Shown: positions 27,154 to 34,928 of the stretch, in pieces | How positions within the stretch are numbered: position 1 is the first letter of the stretch | How the letters are laid out: each line of letters begins with the position of its first letter | Source: Chromobacterium vaccinii | Lineage (GTDB): Bacteria; Pseudomonadota; Gammaproteobacteria; Burkholderiales; Chromobacteriaceae | DNA length: 64,000 bases | Direction: 5' to 3' | Assembly (NCBI RefSeq): GCF_000971335.1 | Contig: NZ_JZJL01000018.1 | Location: 25,792-89,791 of the forward strand | The notes under the pieces: model-generated | Database searches by the model: none | What the model saw: only the letters and a program-made list of their open reading frames with translations | Told to the model about the DNA's origin: nothing | Position numbers and translations under genes: made by a program

Positions 27154-28037
27154 GGAGAACTCCTTGGTCTGTCCAATCTGGCGCCGGCGGCCTGCTCATG
27201 GCGCTGGTCATACCGCCAGCCTCGTTTACCGCGACACAAAACGCGCCCAAGCCGGCGCGCCGAACCTGCTCGCGATTTTTTCCGACAACGGCCAGGCTAT
27301 GCCGGTCGCAAGACGCACGGAGCGGATCGGCCTGCTGCCGGCCGACGCTGAGGGACGGCCCCGGCAATTTGAATAGAAAGGTTAAGCAATCGCGAGCTTT
27401 ACCGGATGATCAATCATTGGCGATCCGAAATCAGGCGACGGGAAAGTGCCGCTCATGAGCGGGCGATGAATCGGGTCGGCTTGCGATGCGGGTGGATAGG
27501 TTCGCATGCACTGAAATGGCGATGAATGTTGTCGAACGCATGACCTATCACCACTTTTGACGGCCAGGCCAATCAATGCAAGCTAGTACGAATACCTATG
27601 ATGCAGGCGTTGGGCAAGGACGCTCCCGTCCGCCAATACAGCAATCCTTTCATCTAAATGCCCAGGCGAAGACGACCACGCCATCAGCCGCCTCCGCCAT
27701 CGCCTACAAGCGGCCGAGCTTGCGCAGCGTATCCCCGATGCGGACAATTTCCGCCTCGCCGGTCTCCAATACCTCCGGACGGGTATGCACCGAGTAATAA
27801 GCCTGCCGCCAGCTCGCCGGCCGCCAGCGGCGGCTCCTCGCCCGCCACGCCCAGCGCAACCGCGCTCAATGCCACCCAGGCCACCTTGCGGCCGGCCGGC
27901 GGCGATAGCGAACCCAGCGGCCTGAGCGCATTTGGCAAATCTGCGCGCGGCGGCGAAAAGACTCGCCAAGAAATGCGCATGGACACTTGGCATGATCTTC
28001 CGGTCAGGGAAACGCCCTGACTTTCCGGAGACAGAAT
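27154..28037. other. 880-bp stretch without an intact recognisable gene
   Basis: It holds two protein-like fragments. On the plus strand 27152-27376 (74 aa, ending ADAEGRPRQFE) has high third-position GC but an ATG sharing its bases with the divergent gene start. On the minus strand about 27980-27704, two overlapping frames join into a plausible C-terminus (TGEAEIVRIGDTLRKLGRL). Between them (27377-27600) the DNA is AT-richer and featureless. The leader and promoter of the collagenase gene lie at the right end. Confidence 0.5.
27704..27980 (-). pseudogene. Possible frameshifted small gene remnant
   Basis: From the minus-strand ATG at 27980 the frame reads MRISWRVFSPPRADLPNALR and on through a hydrophobic stretch (GRKVAWVALSAVALGVAGEE). 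A shift near 27803 is needed to enter the frame ending QAYYSVHTRPEVLETGEAEI and, 13 residues later, a TAG stop. Each piece looks coding, but neither is complete alone. The family is unknown; this could be a decayed gene or chance. Confidence 0.3.
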
Positions 28038-30287
28038 ATGCGAAGCCTTCCCCTCGCCGCGCTGTGCCTGGCCCTGGCCGCGGCGTTGTCGGCGCCGGCC
28101 CACGCCGCGCCCAAAACCTACAAAATGCCGCACCAGGCCAAGGCCCAGGCCAAACCCAGGCAGCCGGCTCCGCCCAGATTGTGGCGGCAGCTCCCGCCGA
28201 CCGATTTCCAGTCCCGCTACCATTTGCAGGACAACCGCACCGTGATCGGCCGGCCGCTGAAAAAGCTGGCCCGCCACGCGGCCACGCCGCAATGCCAGGA
28301 CATGAACGCGATGGCCGGCCACGGCGGCGCCGATCTCGCCAACTACCTGGCCACCCTGCCCGACTACACCTGCGCCTATGGCCTGTTCGCGCTGGACAAA
28401 AACCTGGCCGCCACCATTTACAGCGCGGCCAACCTCAACGCCGTGGCCGGCCGCTTCGCCCAGGAGGCCGCGGCTTACAACGCGTCGTCGATGACGCTGG
28501 TCAACCTCGCGCTCTACCTGCGCGCCGGCTACTACCTGGCCAGCACCGGCACGCTGCCGGCGCTGGACGCCAATCTGCAGGCCGTGCTGCGGCCCGGCAT
28601 CAAGCAACTGGCCGACGGCGCTGCGCTGTTCGCCGCCAACAGCCAGGCGCCCACCACCGCCAACGAGGTGATGACGCTGATCACCAATATGGCGGACGAG
28701 GCCTATTACCTGCCGTCCATCCGCGCCATCGTCCAGCGCTACACCAACACCGCGGCCAATCCCAACGCCGCGCAGGCCTTGCGCGAAACCACCGCCAGCC
28801 AGGGCTTCACCGGCGCGCTGACCGTGTTCTTCTACGCCCACGGCCGCGCCAACGCCGCACCGCTGCTGCAGAACGACGGCAGCTACTCCGCCGCGCTGAC
28901 CCAGTTCGTCCAGGCCGACAAGGCCAGCCTGCTGGGCACTGAAACCGCGTTCCAGCTGGGCGACGCCACCCGCGAAGGCCTGCGCTTCATGCAGTACCCG
29001 GCGCTGAAGCCGGCGATCAAGCCGCAGGTCAAGGCCATCCTGGCGGGCAGCAGCATGACCGGCGCCGACAACGAGCTGTGGCTGGCGGCGGCGGAAGCCG
29101 TGAAGTATTACGACAACGCCAGCTGCGCCGAATACGGCACCTGCGGCTTCGAAACCAAGCTGGCTGACGCCATCCTGGTCAACCGCTACACCTGCAGCCC
29201 CACCATCCGCATCCGCGCCCAGGAAATGACCACCGACCAGATGCAAGCCTCGTGCGCGCTGCTGCAGAAGGAGGAGTCCTACTTCCACCAGATGCTGCAG
29301 ACGCATAACCAGCCGGTGGCCAACGACAACAGCACCTCGCTTGAGGTGGTGGTGTTCGACGACTACAACAATTACTCCAAGTACGCCGGCGTGATCTACG
29401 GCATCTCCACCGACAACGGCGGCATGTATCTGGAAGGCAACCCGGCCGATCCCAACAACCAGGCGCGCTTCATCGCCCACGAGGCCTCGTGGCTGCGTCC
29501 GGTGTTCAAGGTGTGGAACCTGGAGCATGAATACATCCATTATCTGGATGGCCGCTTCGACATGTACGGCGACTTCTCCGCCGCCACCCAACAGCCGACG
29601 GTGTGGTGGATAGAGGGCCTGGCCGAGTACCTGTCGCTGCGCAACGACAACCAGACCGCCATCGACGTCGCCAAGACCGGCAACTACAAGCTGAGCCAGA
29701 TCTTCGGCAACACCTACGACATGCCGGACTACGTCACCCGCGCCTACCGCTGGGGCTATATGGCCACCCGCTTCATGTTCGAGCGCCACCGCGCCGACGT
29801 GGACACGATGCTGCCGCTGTTCCGCAAGGGCGACTACGCGGGCGGCTACATGGGCATGATGCGGCAGATAGGCAGCCGCTACGACAGCGAGTTCGCCGCC
29901 TGGACGCAAAGCGCCACCACCGCCGGCCAGCCGCCGCTGCCGCCGTCCACTGGCTTGCCGGCATGCAACGAAGGCTATCCCGAGCGGCTGGGCAAGAACT
30001 GCTCGATTTCCGGCCTGTCCTCGTCCGGCGCGGCCTATGCCACCATCTGGGTGCCGGCCGGCGCCCGCAACCTCAAGCTGTGGACCAGCGGTGGCAGCGG
30101 CGATGTGGACCTCTACGTGGCGAAAGACCGCTATCCGACGCCCGCCAGCTACGACTACGCGTCGGCCGGCGCCGGCAACGAGGAATCGGTGGCCATCGCC
30201 GCGCCGCAGGCCGGCCACTGGTACTACCTGACGCTGCAGGCGAAGCAGCCTTTCGCCAACGTCGCCGTCAGCGCCAGCTACGAGTAA
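28038..30287 (+). CDS. Secreted M9A-type collagenase/gelatinase
   Basis: 749 aa. A 23-residue signal peptide (ending APAHA), an M9 N-terminal region, and a catalytic zinc motif HEYIH at about residues 497-501. The downstream Glu lies in WWIEGLAEYLSL (about 525). At the C-terminus is a PPC (pre-peptidase) domain: LKLWTSGGSGDVDLYVAKDR and the closing YYLTLQAKQPFANVAVSASY. The arrangement matches Vibrio/Pseudomonas-type M9A metallopeptidases that degrade collagen or gelatin. No PKD domain is present. Probably exported by type II secretion. Confidence 0.92.
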   Translation: MRSLPLAALCLALAAALSAPAHAAPKTYKMPHQAKAQAKPRQPAPPRLWRQLPPTDFQSRYHLQDNRTVIGRPLKKLARHAATPQCQDMNAMAGHGGADLANYLATLPDYTCAYGLFALDKNLAATIYSAANLNAVAGRFAQEAAAYNASSMTLVNLALYLRAGYYLASTGTLPALDANLQAVLRPGIKQLADGAALFAANSQAPTTANEVMTLITNMADEAYYLPSIRAIVQRYTNTAANPNAAQALRETTASQGFTGALTVFFYAHGRANAAPLLQNDGSYSAALTQFVQADKASLLGTETAFQLGDATREGLRFMQYPALKPAIKPQVKAILAGSSMTGADNELWLAAAEAVKYYDNASCAEYGTCGFETKLADAILVNRYTCSPTIRIRAQEMTTDQMQASCALLQKEESYFHQMLQTHNQPVANDNSTSLEVVVFDDYNNYSKYAGVIYGISTDNGGMYLEGNPADPNNQARFIAHEASWLRPVFKVWNLEHEYIHYLDGRFDMYGDFSAATQQPTVWWIEGLAEYLSLRNDNQTAIDVAKTGNYKLSQIFGNTYDMPDYVTRAYRWGYMATRFMFERHRADVDTMLPLFRKGDYAGGYMGMMRQIGSRYDSEFAAWTQSATTAGQPPLPPSTGLPACNEGYPERLGKNCSISGLSSSGAAYATIWVPAGARNLKLWTSGGSGDVDLYVAKDRYPTPASYDYASAGAGNEESVAIAAPQAGHWYYLTLQAKQPFANVAVSASYE

Positions 30288-30300
30288 GGGAGCGGGCATC

Positions 30301-30338
30301 GCCGCGGCGGCATTCGGCGCCCGCCGCGGCATTCTTGC
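30301..30338 (+). terminator. Strong hairpin after the collagenase gene
   Basis: Perfect 10-bp arms GCCGCGGCGG / CCGCCGCGGC with a 10-base loop, 13 bp after the stop. Only a weak T-rich tail (ATTCTTG) follows, so termination may be partial. Confidence 0.55.
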
Positions 30339-30456
30339 AAAACGCATACAGATGAGCGATGCTGTTTTAAATAAATGCCAAAGGAATAATTGGCAGCCCG
30401 GATGGCATCGCCATCGCGCCGCCAGGCCGCGGCAATCGCGCAAGGATCGCCCCGTC

Positions 30457-31212
30457 ATGAACATGCCCCTGCAGCAGCCGCATCTCGTCAGCGACCTGGC
30501 CGCCGCGCGCGCGATGGCGGCGCTGTTCGACCACCTGCCCGATATGGTGTTCGCCGTGAAAGACCTGGACAGCCGCTATCTGACCCTCAGCGAGGGCTGC
30601 GTGCCGCGCTGCGCGCTGCGCAACCGGGATCAGGCCGAAGGCCGCACCGCGCATGAGCTGTTTCCCAGCGCGATGGCAAATCGCTACCGGGAACAAGACC
30701 GCATCCTGTTTTCCAGCCAGCAGCCACTGCGCAACCGGCTGGACCTGACCGTCTATCCAGACGGCACGCCCGGCTGGTGCCTGACCAGCAAACAGCCGCT
30801 GCTTCATCCCGACGGCCGGCTGCTGGGCCTGGTCTGCATCTCCAAGGATCTGGCCGACCTCACCCGCGAGAAGCTGCTGGACGAGCGTTTCGCCGCCTGC
30901 GTCGACCACATCCAGGCTCATTACCACCGCCCGCTGCACCTGGAAGAGCTGTGCGAGCTGTCCGGCCTCAGCATCGGCCAACTCGACCGGCGGATGAAGC
31001 GGGTGTTCCAGCAGTGCGCCGGCGACTTCATCCGCCGCACCCGGATGGAGGCGGCCTGCCACGCGATACGCCACAGTCGCCGCTCGCTGGCCGACATCGC
31101 CGCCGGCTGCGGCTTCTCCGACCAGAGCGCCCTCACCCGGCTATGCCGCCAGTTGCTGGGGCTCAGTCCGCGCCAATTGCGCTGGCAGGCCCCTCCCGCG
31201 CGGCAGAGCTGA
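30457..31212 (+). CDS. PAS-domain AraC-family transcriptional regulator
   Basis: 251 aa. A PAS domain at about residues 18-135 (LFDHLPDMVFAVKDLDSRYLTLS, GRTAHELFP) is followed by an AraC/XylS HTH pair (LHLEELCELSGLSIGQLDRRMK; LADIAAGCGFSDQSALTRLC). The ATG at 30457 with AAGGAT upstream starts just before the PAS domain; a longer open frame is less likely. Its 3' end overlaps that of the convergent LysR gene by 50 bp. Ligand and targets unknown. Confidence 0.87.
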   Translation: MNMPLQQPHLVSDLAAARAMAALFDHLPDMVFAVKDLDSRYLTLSEGCVPRCALRNRDQAEGRTAHELFPSAMANRYREQDRILFSSQQPLRNRLDLTVYPDGTPGWCLTSKQPLLHPDGRLLGLVCISKDLADLTREKLLDERFAACVDHIQAHYHRPLHLEELCELSGLSIGQLDRRMKRVFQQCAGDFIRRTRMEAACHAIRHSRRSLADIAAGCGFSDQSALTRLCRQLLGLSPRQLRWQAPPARQS

Positions 31213-32122
31213 GCCACGCGTGCATGCGCTCCATCGCCTCGGTCCGCAAAGCGCTCTCCGGCCGCGACAGCCACCATTGCGCGCCCGGCAGCCGCGGGTA
31301 GCCGGCCAGCGCATGCAGCCGCCCCTCGCGCAGGTCCTCGTCCACCGCCAGCGAGGACAGGCAGGCGATGCCGTGGCCGCGCAGCGCGGCGTCGCGCGCC
31401 AGCTGGGCATCGTCGTAGATGGCGGCCACGCCGAAGCGGCGCAGCAGCCGCTGTGTTTCCGCCTCGGCGGCATCCGGCAGCCGCGCCCTCTCCAGGCACA
31501 CCAGCCGCGCCAGCTCGTGATGGCGTTCGAACGGCAATCCGGCCAGTTCTTCAGCCAGCGCCGGCGCGCAGACGAATAGCCACTCGTCGCGCAGCCAGCG
31601 CGCGTCTTCCCAGCCATCAAGCGACAACGGCCGCGGCGAGATCAGCAGGTCCAGATCTATCTCATCCGCCTGGCCCGGCGACTCGTCGATGGACAGCAAA
31701 GGCACAATGTCCGGGTGCGCGGCGCGCAACGCGGCCAGCCGCGGTTGCAGCCAGCCCTGCAGCAAGAAGGCCGGCCCCACCAGCGCCACCAGGCCGGGAT
31801 CGGTGTAGACGGCGATCCGGTCCAGACCGCGGCGCAGGGTTTCCAGCGCGCGCCCCACGCTCTGCTGCAGCATCTCGCCGGCGAAGGTCAGCTCCACGCC
31901 GCGCCCCACCCGGTGGAACAGCGGCTGGCCGACAAACTCCTCCAATTGCTGGATCTGGTGGCTGATCGCCGATTGCGACAGGTGCAGCGACTCGGCCGCG
32001 CGGGAAAAGCTGCCTATCCGCGCCGCCGCCTCGAATCCCGCCAGCAACCGCAACGACGGCAACCGCGACGCGCCGGCTTGCTCTGAAACCTCCTCCGCGC
32101 TCAATCCATCATGTTCCGGCAT
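31163..32122 (-). CDS. LysR-family regulator (GcvA-like)
   Basis: 319 aa. After a roughly 20-residue extension, the HTH (SLRLLAGFEAAARIGSFSRA, ESLHLSQSAISHQIQQLEE) and the FVGQPLFHRVGRGVELTFAG wing match the GcvA/AmpR group. The substrate-binding domain follows (VALVGPAFLLQGWLQPRLAAL). It lies 26 bp upstream of no gene on its own strand but directly after the agmatine-deiminase-like gene in the same direction (26-bp gap), so it may be co-transcribed with it and regulate it. Confidence 0.9.
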   Translation of the reverse strand: MPEHDGLSAEEVSEQAGASRLPSLRLLAGFEAAARIGSFSRAAESLHLSQSAISHQIQQLEEFVGQPLFHRVGRGVELTFAGEMLQQSVGRALETLRRGLDRIAVYTDPGLVALVGPAFLLQGWLQPRLAALRAAHPDIVPLLSIDESPGQADEIDLDLLISPRPLSLDGWEDARWLRDEWLFVCAPALAEELAGLPFERHHELARLVCLERARLPDAAEAETQRLLRRFGVAAIYDDAQLARDAALRGHGIACLSSLAVDEDLREGRLHALAGYPRLPGAQWWLSRPESALRTEAMERMHAWLSSAAREGPASAIGAD

Positions 32123-32148
32123 GCTTTCTCCCTTGGTTCGAACCGCGC

Positions 32149-33249
32149 TCAGACGGGCTGTTGCTGAGTCGCGCAGTGGATGCCGCCGCCGCCGGCCGCG
32201 ATGGCGTCTATGTTCAGCTGCACCACCTCCCGCTCCGGAAACAGTTCGCGCAGCGCGCTCAAGGCGTTGCGGTCGGCCTTGGGATCGCCGAACTCTGGCG
32301 AGATCACCGCGCCGTTGCAAACATAGAAATTGATGTAGCCGGCCGCCATTTCGTCGCTCTCATGCTCAGGTCTAACGCGGGACGGCCCGGGAATGGCCAC
32401 CACCTCCAGCTTGCGGCCGCGCGCGTCGCGCGCCTGGCGCAGAATAGCCAAGTGGCGGCGGGTCACCTGGTAGTCGTAGGAGGCCGGGTCGGTCTCCAGC
32501 CCGGCCGCCACCACGCCGGGCCGGGCGAAGCGCGCGTAGAAATCGGTATGGCCGTCGGTGATGTCGCGTCCGGCGATGCCCGGCAGCCAGATCACTTTCT
32601 CCACCCCCAGCAAGCGGCGCAGCTCGCCCTCGCACTGCGCCTTGCTCGAGCCCGGATTGCGGTTGGGATTGAGCACGCAGCTCTGGGTGACGATGGCGGT
32701 GCCCTCGCCGTCCACCTCGATGCCGCCGCCTTCCAGCACCAGCCGGGCGCGCAGGGACAGCGCGCCGGCTTGAGCCGCGACGAAGCCGGCCACCCTTGCA
32801 TCGCGGCCATGCGCCTGCTTGCTGCCCCAGCCGTTGAAATTGAAATCCACCGCGGCCAGCCTGCCCGCGCCGCTCTTGACGAATACCGGTCCGCTGTCTC
32901 GTATCCACAGATCGTCCAATGGCTGGGCCACCAGTTCCACATCGGGGCCGCACAGCCTGGCGGCCAGATCGCGCTCTTCTTCCCGCACCAGCATGCGCAC
33001 CGGCTCGAAGGCGGCGATGGAGGACGCTACCCGCGCCAGATCGCGGCGCACCGCCGGCAGCAGCCGCCCGCCCCACACCGCCAAACTGGGGCCGAACGCC
33101 ATCCAGGTTGCGGCGTGGCGTTCGCCCTCGTCGGGCATCCTGTACCCATCCTCGGCCATCGGCGCGCCCCCGCCGGCCAGGGCCTTGCCGGCCAACCATC
33201 CTCCCGCCGCCAGCAGGCTCCCGCCCAGAAATCGTCGTCTGCTCGTCAT
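32149..33249 (-). CDS. Tat-exported agmatine deiminase/peptidylarginine deiminase family protein
   Basis: 366 aa. The N-terminus MTSRRRFLGGSLLAAGGWLA is a twin-arginine signal, so the enzyme should reach the periplasm. The body has the guanidino-group-modifying signatures PLDDLWIRDSGPVFV (catalytic Asp), VLEGGGIEVDGEG, HTDFYARF (catalytic His) and the C-terminal GGGIHCATQQQP with the nucleophilic Cys. It should hydrolyse agmatine or a related guanidine to the carbamoyl product plus ammonia. The ATG at 33249 was preferred over one 51 bp upstream because it begins the Tat signal. Confidence 0.9.
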   Translation of the reverse strand: MTSRRRFLGGSLLAAGGWLAGKALAGGGAPMAEDGYRMPDEGERHAATWMAFGPSLAVWGGRLLPAVRRDLARVASSIAAFEPVRMLVREEERDLAARLCGPDVELVAQPLDDLWIRDSGPVFVKSGAGRLAAVDFNFNGWGSKQAHGRDARVAGFVAAQAGALSLRARLVLEGGGIEVDGEGTAIVTQSCVLNPNRNPGSSKAQCEGELRRLLGVEKVIWLPGIAGRDITDGHTDFYARFARPGVVAAGLETDPASYDYQVTRRHLAILRQARDARGRKLEVVAIPGPSRVRPEHESDEMAAGYINFYVCNGAVISPEFGDPKADRNALSALRELFPEREVVQLNIDAIAAGGGGIHCATQQQPV

Positions 33250-33473
33250 CGCTCTTCCTTGCTTGAATTCATGGCTGGCATTGTGCTGGAAGATTTTCAT
33301 TTGAAAAATTGATTAATTCTCCGCAAATCAATCAATTCTTATCATGTATAAACCCTTAACGCGCTCTCAATCCATGAGTAAAAACACCAGCCTAATGGCA
33401 TAAAAATGACATTAACCCTATAACGGAATTGGTTTTTTCCATCCAGCGAATCGCAAGCCCCACGGACCTTTCC

Positions 33474-34928
33474 ATGCTCAACTGCGCCAGGAAAACCAAG
33501 ACGCCCTCCACCGGCCCGCCTCCTCTGCCCGGCATCCGGGAGAGCGATGTCTGCTTCGATCTGCTGATCCGCCACGTGGAAGACCACGCGATCATCCTGC
33601 TGGATGCAGACGGCCTGGTGCGCAGTTGGAACGCCGGCGCGGAACGCATACACGGCCACGCTGCTTCCGAAACCCTGGGCCGCCACTCCAGCTGCCTTCT
33701 GCCTCCTTCCGGCGACGCCGGTCCGCAGACGATGCGCCAGCTGGCTCAGGCCGTGCAAGACGGCCGCTACGCCGGCGAGCACTGGCATGTCCGCCGGGAC
33801 GGCAGCCGCTTCCTCGCCGACATCCTGCTGATTCCGCTGCGCGCCGATGACGGAGCCTTGCGCGGTTACGCCAAGATCACCCGCGACCTCAGCCACCGCA
33901 AACGCATGGAGGATCGCTTCCACCAAATGGTCCAGGAATCGCCGAACGCGATGATCATGATCAACGGCGCCGGCGCCATCATCCTATTCAATCGACTGAC
34001 GGAGGCGATGTTCGGCTATAGCGGGGACGAATTGCCGGGCATGCCGGTCGAGCAACTGATGCCGGAACGCTTCCGCGGCCGCCACGGCCGGCTGCGCCAA
34101 GGGTTCCTGCGCCGGCCCGAAGCCAGGCCCATGGGCGTGGGACGCGACCTCTACGGCCTGCGCAAGGACGGCGGCGAATTTCCGATCGAAATCGGCCTCA
34201 ACCCGATAGAAACCGAAGCTGGCCCCATGGTGCTGGCGGGCATCGTCGACATCACCTCCCGCAAGCAGGCCCAGCGCCAGTTGGAAGCGGCGCTGCAGGA
34301 AAAAACCACGCTGCTGAACGAGGTTCACCACCGGGTGAAGAACAATCTGCAGGTGATCATCAGCCTGCTGAGCATGCAAAGCCAGTACGTGCGCGAGGAA
34401 AGCGCCCGGGCCGTGCTGCAGGACAGCCAGACGCGGGTCCGCTCGATGGCACTGATACATCAGCTGCTGTACGAACGCCACGACTTCTCCAAAGTGGATC
34501 TGGGCGAATACCTGCAACGCTTCAAGCAGCTGCTGCTGAGCAGCTACGGCCAGCTGGCCGGCGGCCTGAATGTGGAACTGGACGCGCCGGCAGGCCTGGT
34601 CTGCATCGAACTGCAGCGGGCGACGCCCTGCGGCCTGCTGATCAACGAGCTGCTGACCAACGCGCTCAAGCACGCCTATCCGGATGGCCGGGGCACCATC
34701 TGGCTGCGGCTGGCGCGCCAGGACAAGCGGCGCGCCCTCCTGACCGTGGCCGACAGCGGCGTGGGTTTGCCCGCCGCCGACCCGGCGACGCGTCCCGCGT
34801 CGCTGGGCTTGCAACTGATGCCTATGCTGGCCGAACAGATGGGTGCCCGGCTGGACATCCTGGACAACCGGCCCGGCGTGCGCGTGGAAGTCAGCTTCCC
34901 AGTATTCGGCGCGGGAGAAAACTCTTGA
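33474..34928 (+). CDS. PAS-PAS sensor histidine kinase (HisKA_2 type)
   Basis: 484 aa, soluble. Two PAS/PAC units (DLLIRHVEDHAIILLDADGL; MVQESPNAMIMINGAGAIIL, ending MVLAGIVDITSRKQAQ) precede a HisKA_2 phosphoacceptor block LLNEVHHRVKNNLQVIISLL. The HATPase domain has N-box LLINELLTNALKHAYPDG and G-box VADSGVGLP. No membrane segment, so it senses a cytoplasmic signal such as redox state or a ligand. The start is uncertain (33429 TTG or 33474 ATG). It overlaps the next gene by 4 bp, making it its cognate kinase. Confidence 0.88.
   Translation: MLNCARKTKTPSTGPPPLPGIRESDVCFDLLIRHVEDHAIILLDADGLVRSWNAGAERIHGHAASETLGRHSSCLLPPSGDAGPQTMRQLAQAVQDGRYAGEHWHVRRDGSRFLADILLIPLRADDGALRGYAKITRDLSHRKRMEDRFHQMVQESPNAMIMINGAGAIILFNRLTEAMFGYSGDELPGMPVEQLMPERFRGRHGRLRQGFLRRPEARPMGVGRDLYGLRKDGGEFPIEIGLNPIETEAGPMVLAGIVDITSRKQAQRQLEAALQEKTTLLNEVHHRVKNNLQVIISLLSMQSQYVREESARAVLQDSQTRVRSMALIHQLLYERHDFSKVDLGEYLQRFKQLLLSSYGQLAGGLNVELDAPAGLVCIELQRATPCGLLINELLTNALKHAYPDGRGTIWLRLARQDKRRALLTVADSGVGLPAADPATRPASLGLQLMPMLAEQMGARLDILDNRPGVRVEVSFPVFGAGENS

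Noticed and set aside
27684..30464. A 926-codon minus-strand open frame opposite the collagenase gene
   Set aside because: Its sequence is Gly/Val/Ala-rich low-complexity typical of the reverse strand of GC-rich genes, and the plus strand encodes a clear M9 collagenase.
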